From a virus, in the IMG/VR virus record IMGVR_UViG_3300017744_001974, positions 1 through 30,555 of that record: DNA of 30,555 nt. One strand, 5' to 3'. Each line of letters begins with the position of its first letter. Position 1 is the stretch's first letter. The translations under genes and the position numbers were made by a program. The notes beneath the pieces were generated by a model. That model was not told the origin of the DNA. It searched no databases and worked only from the letters and a program-made list of their open reading frames with translations. Shown here piece by piece: positions 29,201 through 30,555 of the stretch.

Positions 29201-30555
29201 TTTTATTTCTGCAAATCAATTTTATATAGACACTGCAGGTAACGCTAAATTTAAAGGAGAACTACAAGCTGCAACAGGAAGTTTTAGCGGAAGTATATCA
29301 GTAGGTGCATTTAACACAGCAGCTGGAAGTTCCACTTTATCAGGCACAGTTAATAGTGCATTTACACAAGCAAACTCAGCCTTTACACAAGCTAACTCAG
29401 CATTTGGACAAGCAAACTCAGCTTTTGGTCAAGCAAATTCAGCTTTTGGTCAAGCAAATACTGCTACAACAAATGCCGCATCAGCAGATACAAAAGCGGG
29501 CAACGCTTTTACACAAGCTAATACTGCTACTACTAACGCAGCCTCGGCTGATACAAAAGCAGGTAATGCTTTCGGTCAAGCTAACACGGCTACGACTAAT
29601 GCAGCCGCGGCTGATACAAAAGCGGGCAATGCATATGGGCAGGCTAACACAGCTACTACCAATGCTGCCTCGGCAGACACAAAAGCAGGTAATGCTTATG
29701 GACAAGCCAATACTGCAACAACAAATGCAGCAGCTGCAGATACAAAAGCAGGCAATGCATACGGTCAAGCGAATACTGCAACTACCAATGCAGCAACTGC
29801 TCAAAGTACCGCAGACTCAAAAGTTACTCACGCCGCAGTAAATGCTTCATCAACAGTAGTTGGCGGAGGTATTGGTGGTTGGTCAATCAGTCAATATCAC
29901 TTAGCAGGTGGTGGAATCGTAGGTAACTTTACTACTACTGATAGTACGCAAGGTAATAATGCTTTCTTAAATACAGGTGGTATATTACTAGGATCGGATG
30001 GATTTATATCTGCTAATACATTTATGATTGATACAGCAGGTAATGCAAAATTCAAAGGTACACTTGAAGGAGATGACATAGTAGTAAATGGTACACTTGT
30101 AGTGCCTTCATCTGGTGCCAATGTATCTGGTAGTACTGTAGGTAGCTGGTCTACCAACACTATGGATAACAAACATATTGTAAGTGTAGGTAGTGGCCCG
30201 GGCTTTTATCAAGGATTTGTAAGATTGACTGGTGGAACAAACCATGTTAAGACTATTAGTATTCAAGCAAGAACAGGTAGTTCTACTGCAAGTGACGGAA
30301 CATTAATTTATGAAACTCCTAGGGTAGACCAATATACAGCAGGTAACTTATCAGAAGGTAGACTATTCTCTAGTGCACAAACAGCTAATATGCCGATTGC
30401 ATTTACATATACAGGCTCCGGTAATGTATCAATGTTTATAAGAGCTCAAGCAGATACGGGGCCAGATACAGTAGGTTCAGCGGAAGCAAGATTTATCAAG
30501 TTTGGAACAACAGATCCAGTATTTAGTTTTGCAAACCAAACAGGTGTAGCATTAA
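23277..30555 (+). CDS. Tail tip/host-specificity protein, gpJ-like with fibre (3' partial)
   Basis: ATG at 23277 opens a frame I followed to the window edge without a stop: at least 2426 residues, about twice lambda gpJ (1132). Residues ~25-900 are the conserved gpJ hub (FIDQSAIVYDAISEGEIEGL, NPAWIFYDLLTNERYGLG, YPSRRVQANQIRVTWNDPDN). Residues ~1025-1125 read as a fibronectin III-like domain. Residues ~1350-1680 hold Ig-like and Ser/Thr-rich fibre modules (TASDFSIIYNSGGTSPSPSS). GDDGAAGGTGPRTATGYIFY follows near 1690. Residues 1864-2263 contain two heptad stalk plus glycine-rich domain modules. It would bind the host receptor and trigger DNA ejection. It follows the I-like stop directly. Confidence 0.93.
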   Translation, partial: MSTSRDKDSTASGIGSGKGPLQDTNRQSFIDQSAIVYDAISEGEIEGLVDGAYTIYLNGTPVLDKTYSVQYSAKQSSNISYTASTGTITDNETANMFTGLSTDDGSRFIRIDGGAAVGNSNVVANTVTITPSSSSGITFANTHVDGNITTLVDMQPKIRITGAGQDGGVHVATITSFNSGNGTVNISPPPKTTVNNATTTIDLVDQIASIAGSNATISPSGQGVDRANVPATMSSPVLSEDSKPIYNFQNFSYAFRTGHRNQDFVVTPQGIGTAAVGISVGQDLPASTQSALGMTSDPRNEAVLDDFDGDTLDAPTHAGINISSSQFNLSDPSIIDQLKITFNHPTGLYNSDSEDGDSGPAWIELRVVFSYERDGQTFEETIFGLDDMAALNREKGGTRPHGSGSFSGAANYSAHNGIIYDKISTQFATTFSFDTEKFQPFDNFTIKLRRYTPLNYEISNKSYHNALQVGFIEAIVEDKLNYPYTAYAAVMVDSKDNTTVPKRSYEVRGIKCKVPTNYIPSDVLDANGNRTETASYNRNITTGVAESTYQDWDGKFRGDKKAFPTPTDPNHNSVYTNNPAWIFYDLLTNERYGLGQYMYKDYTDNLIDTYQLFELAKYCDELVPDGKGGTEPRFSANIYISKTTEAIKVMKDLLTVFRGILIWHDGEVSINMQQEKAPLYTFTKGNIVAGEFAYSYPSRRVQANQIRVTWNDPDNHYLQTVELVEDTTNIAETRQITSKATVAYGCTSQAQAHRVGKFHLLTETRDSEIVSFASGIGGQLLRPGDLIEIQDSDRDNVQLSGRVSSGATTTVIPVDRTVALSSAANADLTLIFPKSGAYLAQPNATIGSVTYNQGDLILQGKNVSDALYNLDSQEDSVNARDDSGNVLDIAWSEDTRIETKAISSYNATHVVVGSAFSSAPTEEVIFAISQTTAAGEKLAGSPKQYSIVEIKEQEDKSFAISAARQSEGKFDEVDRGWKLSNIPDVLRPPKSEDGVPQPRSYQLKLVKGIRDNDDETRVTSSDEQRFTPPSLDVYWSPPLSQRKDLNDVQIETPYEHIQHYEIEHNLYTNSVTAGKESFQKVAVSPDVRSFTFDNIPKAGTFIVRIRTVATNGAPSPYVQRRITINPEKPAKNLEPYVRKGGMLTTGFNIDSSNALVQFTESTYNFTPAESDLQTITVTSGTTAQTSCSFSNLASGKTGYLLWDYSDTTDPLKAIEYVKDNTGADLFRYSKNLDATAFVQKTGTANVVAGNTVVIGTGTNFLTEYEAGDMFIYDSGTTRFIATVNHIHSNTALEVAYTPTANLTNKNVFSQRIQPNFIKDTIIGEVANTSGTFSIVNYASGNKGTDAYSVNGTNENHNFPSASNGTVSDFSSFSNIYSIKKGSVTLAFASSGTALNTFGLSKADTNCTSAINSSTGEITVSAITQTTAKITVTITDRYTGETIGTRVISLGKSIPGAAGAGTDSRTVNLTASDFSIIYNSGGTSPSPSSTITLTATSQNFDDPYFKFTGDGISDETSYTDGSGAQDTFTFSVPASINTSPQTVRVGVADGNQVELAFDSITIASLQQGSAGYTPILSNEAHTFPATKAGAVSDFTNSGTSIEVYRGATRLTPVANTGTPGTDQFSVTTNSDTNITVGSYTLNTASAHANVTIGNHSSFTTSANTAEIEYSINIENELTVTKAQTFTKSKEGDDGAAGGTGPRTATGYIFYQSSSSSSPGNPSNAGISYSFSTSLLSGGVIGTGGTNWNQIQPTYTGSNSNKYWYAYFSVVEDEFNDSTPTITFSQAYQGQNFTGLVTFTGTNSITDGTNTHTGITSSDLGSSGTTTIDGGRITTGTIDAARINIAGKDISDLNNDSGFTDDDKANSAFTQANSAFSKGNTAHTAANSAFGQANSAFSKGNTAHTAANSAHAAANTKVTHAAVNSSSTIVGGGIGGWSITTYHIAGGGIVGNFTTNDNTQGNASFLNTGGLLLGSDGFISANQFYIDTAGNAKFKGELQAATGSFSGSISVGAFNTAAGSSTLSGTVNSAFTQANSAFTQANSAFGQANSAFGQANSAFGQANTATTNAASADTKAGNAFTQANTATTNAASADTKAGNAFGQANTATTNAAAADTKAGNAYGQANTATTNAASADTKAGNAYGQANTATTNAAAADTKAGNAYGQANTATTNAATAQSTADSKVTHAAVNASSTVVGGGIGGWSISQYHLAGGGIVGNFTTTDSTQGNNAFLNTGGILLGSDGFISANTFMIDTAGNAKFKGTLEGDDIVVNGTLVVPSSGANVSGSTVGSWSTNTMDNKHIVSVGSGPGFYQGFVRLTGGTNHVKTISIQARTGSSTASDGTLIYETPRVDQYTAGNLSEGRLFSSAQTANMPIAFTYTGSGNVSMFIRAQADTGPDTVGSAEARFIKFGTTDPVFSFANQTGVAL
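28866..29033 (+). repeat. Heptad (21-bp) repeat array 1 in the J-like gene
   Basis: Eight 7-residue units of the type NSAFxxA/NTAHTAA, each 21 bp, coding for an alanine-spaced heptad stalk. Within it a 44-bp segment is repeated exactly 63 bp apart (28887-28930 and 28950-28993). Confidence 0.85.
29037..29264 (+). repeat. Glycine-rich fibre domain, copy A
   Basis: 76 residues (VNSSSTIVGGGIGGWS to AKFKGEL), repeated as copy B at 29838-30065 with about 63 of 76 identical residues by my count. Likely a small beta-rich fibre knob or interruption after the stalk. Confidence 0.8.
29352..29834 (+). repeat. Heptad/63-bp repeat array 2 in the J-like gene
   Basis: Five NSAFxQA heptads (29352-29456), then six 63-bp units starting at 29457, 29520, 29583, 29646, 29709 and 29772. 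Each unit codes for three heptads (NTATTNA, ASADTKA, GNAFGQA type); the last is degenerate and ends in DSKVTHA. The array predicts a long, probably trimeric coiled-coil stalk. Confidence 0.88.
29838..30065 (+). repeat. Glycine-rich fibre domain, copy B
   Basis: Second copy of the 76-residue module (VNASSTVVGGGIGGWS to AKFKGTL), directly after repeat array 2, as copy A follows array 1. After it the sequence changes to a new beta-rich region (VSVGSGPGFYQGFVRLTGGT) that continues past the window. Confidence 0.8.

Noticed and set aside
29457-29834. Regular 63-bp repeats resembling a CRISPR or satellite array
   Set aside because: Units are contiguous with no unique spacers, differ at synonymous sites, and are translated in frame as heptads.
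29305-29841. 178-codon + strand ORF and a 107-codon reverse ORF (29481-29804) in the repeat region
   Set aside because: Both are out-of-frame reads of the 21-bp/63-bp repeats, which lack stops in several frames. The J-like frame is continuous and coherent through the same bases.
1-30555. tRNA genes, insertion sequences, integrase or attachment sites
   Set aside because: I saw no cloverleaf with a conserved GTTCRANNC arm in gaps, no transposase or recombinase motif, and no long direct repeats outside the fibre gene.

Overview
The window is a continuous stretch of an AT-rich, tailed double-stranded DNA phage with a long-tailed (siphovirus), lambda/HK97-like body plan. All supported genes lie on the + strand, packed end to end with short overlaps. 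The order is terminase, HNH nuclease, portal, protease/capsid, head-tail adaptor, tail terminator, tail tube, G/GT chaperones, tape measure, then M, L, K, I and J-like tail-tip proteins. A lambda-type tail tip, Shine-Dalgarno sites and sigma70-like promoters suggest a Gram-negative host. Several small basic proteins look, from memory, like families common in marine phages. No integrase, repressor, replication gene, tRNA or recognisable endolysin is visible, so lifestyle cannot be judged.

Positions 1-1946 hold the end of an unknown gene and a membrane-anchored CHASE2/class III adenylate cyclase, the most unexpected gene here. A full-consensus promoter (1950-1978) then starts a block of short genes (2021-6417). 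These encode two small membrane proteins, a methyltransferase-like protein, a cysteine-rich zinc-ribbon-like protein, a 2OG-Fe(II) oxygenase, and six very Lys/Arg-rich small proteins. The block runs directly into the large terminase (6414-7712).

A second strong promoter (7735-7763) precedes the virion genes. The prohead protease and major capsid protein are one 685-residue ORF, with a well-placed internal ribosome site that could make the capsid part separately. Hairpins follow the capsid and tail-tube genes and share the same 3' flank. The tail chaperone pair carries a textbook -1 frameshift signal: heptamer A AAT TTT, then 4 nt, then a 10-bp stem that includes the zero-frame stop.

The right end (16543-30555) is the tail: a 1379-residue tape measure, an M-like protein, an L-like protein with four cluster-type cysteines split by a large insertion, a minimal JAMM protease, an I-like protein, and a J-like tip/fibre protein of more than 2400 residues that runs off the window. 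Its far end holds two copies of a heptad-repeat stalk plus glycine-rich domain. No gene-free stretch exceeds 300 bases; the longest is about 124 bases (3390-3513).
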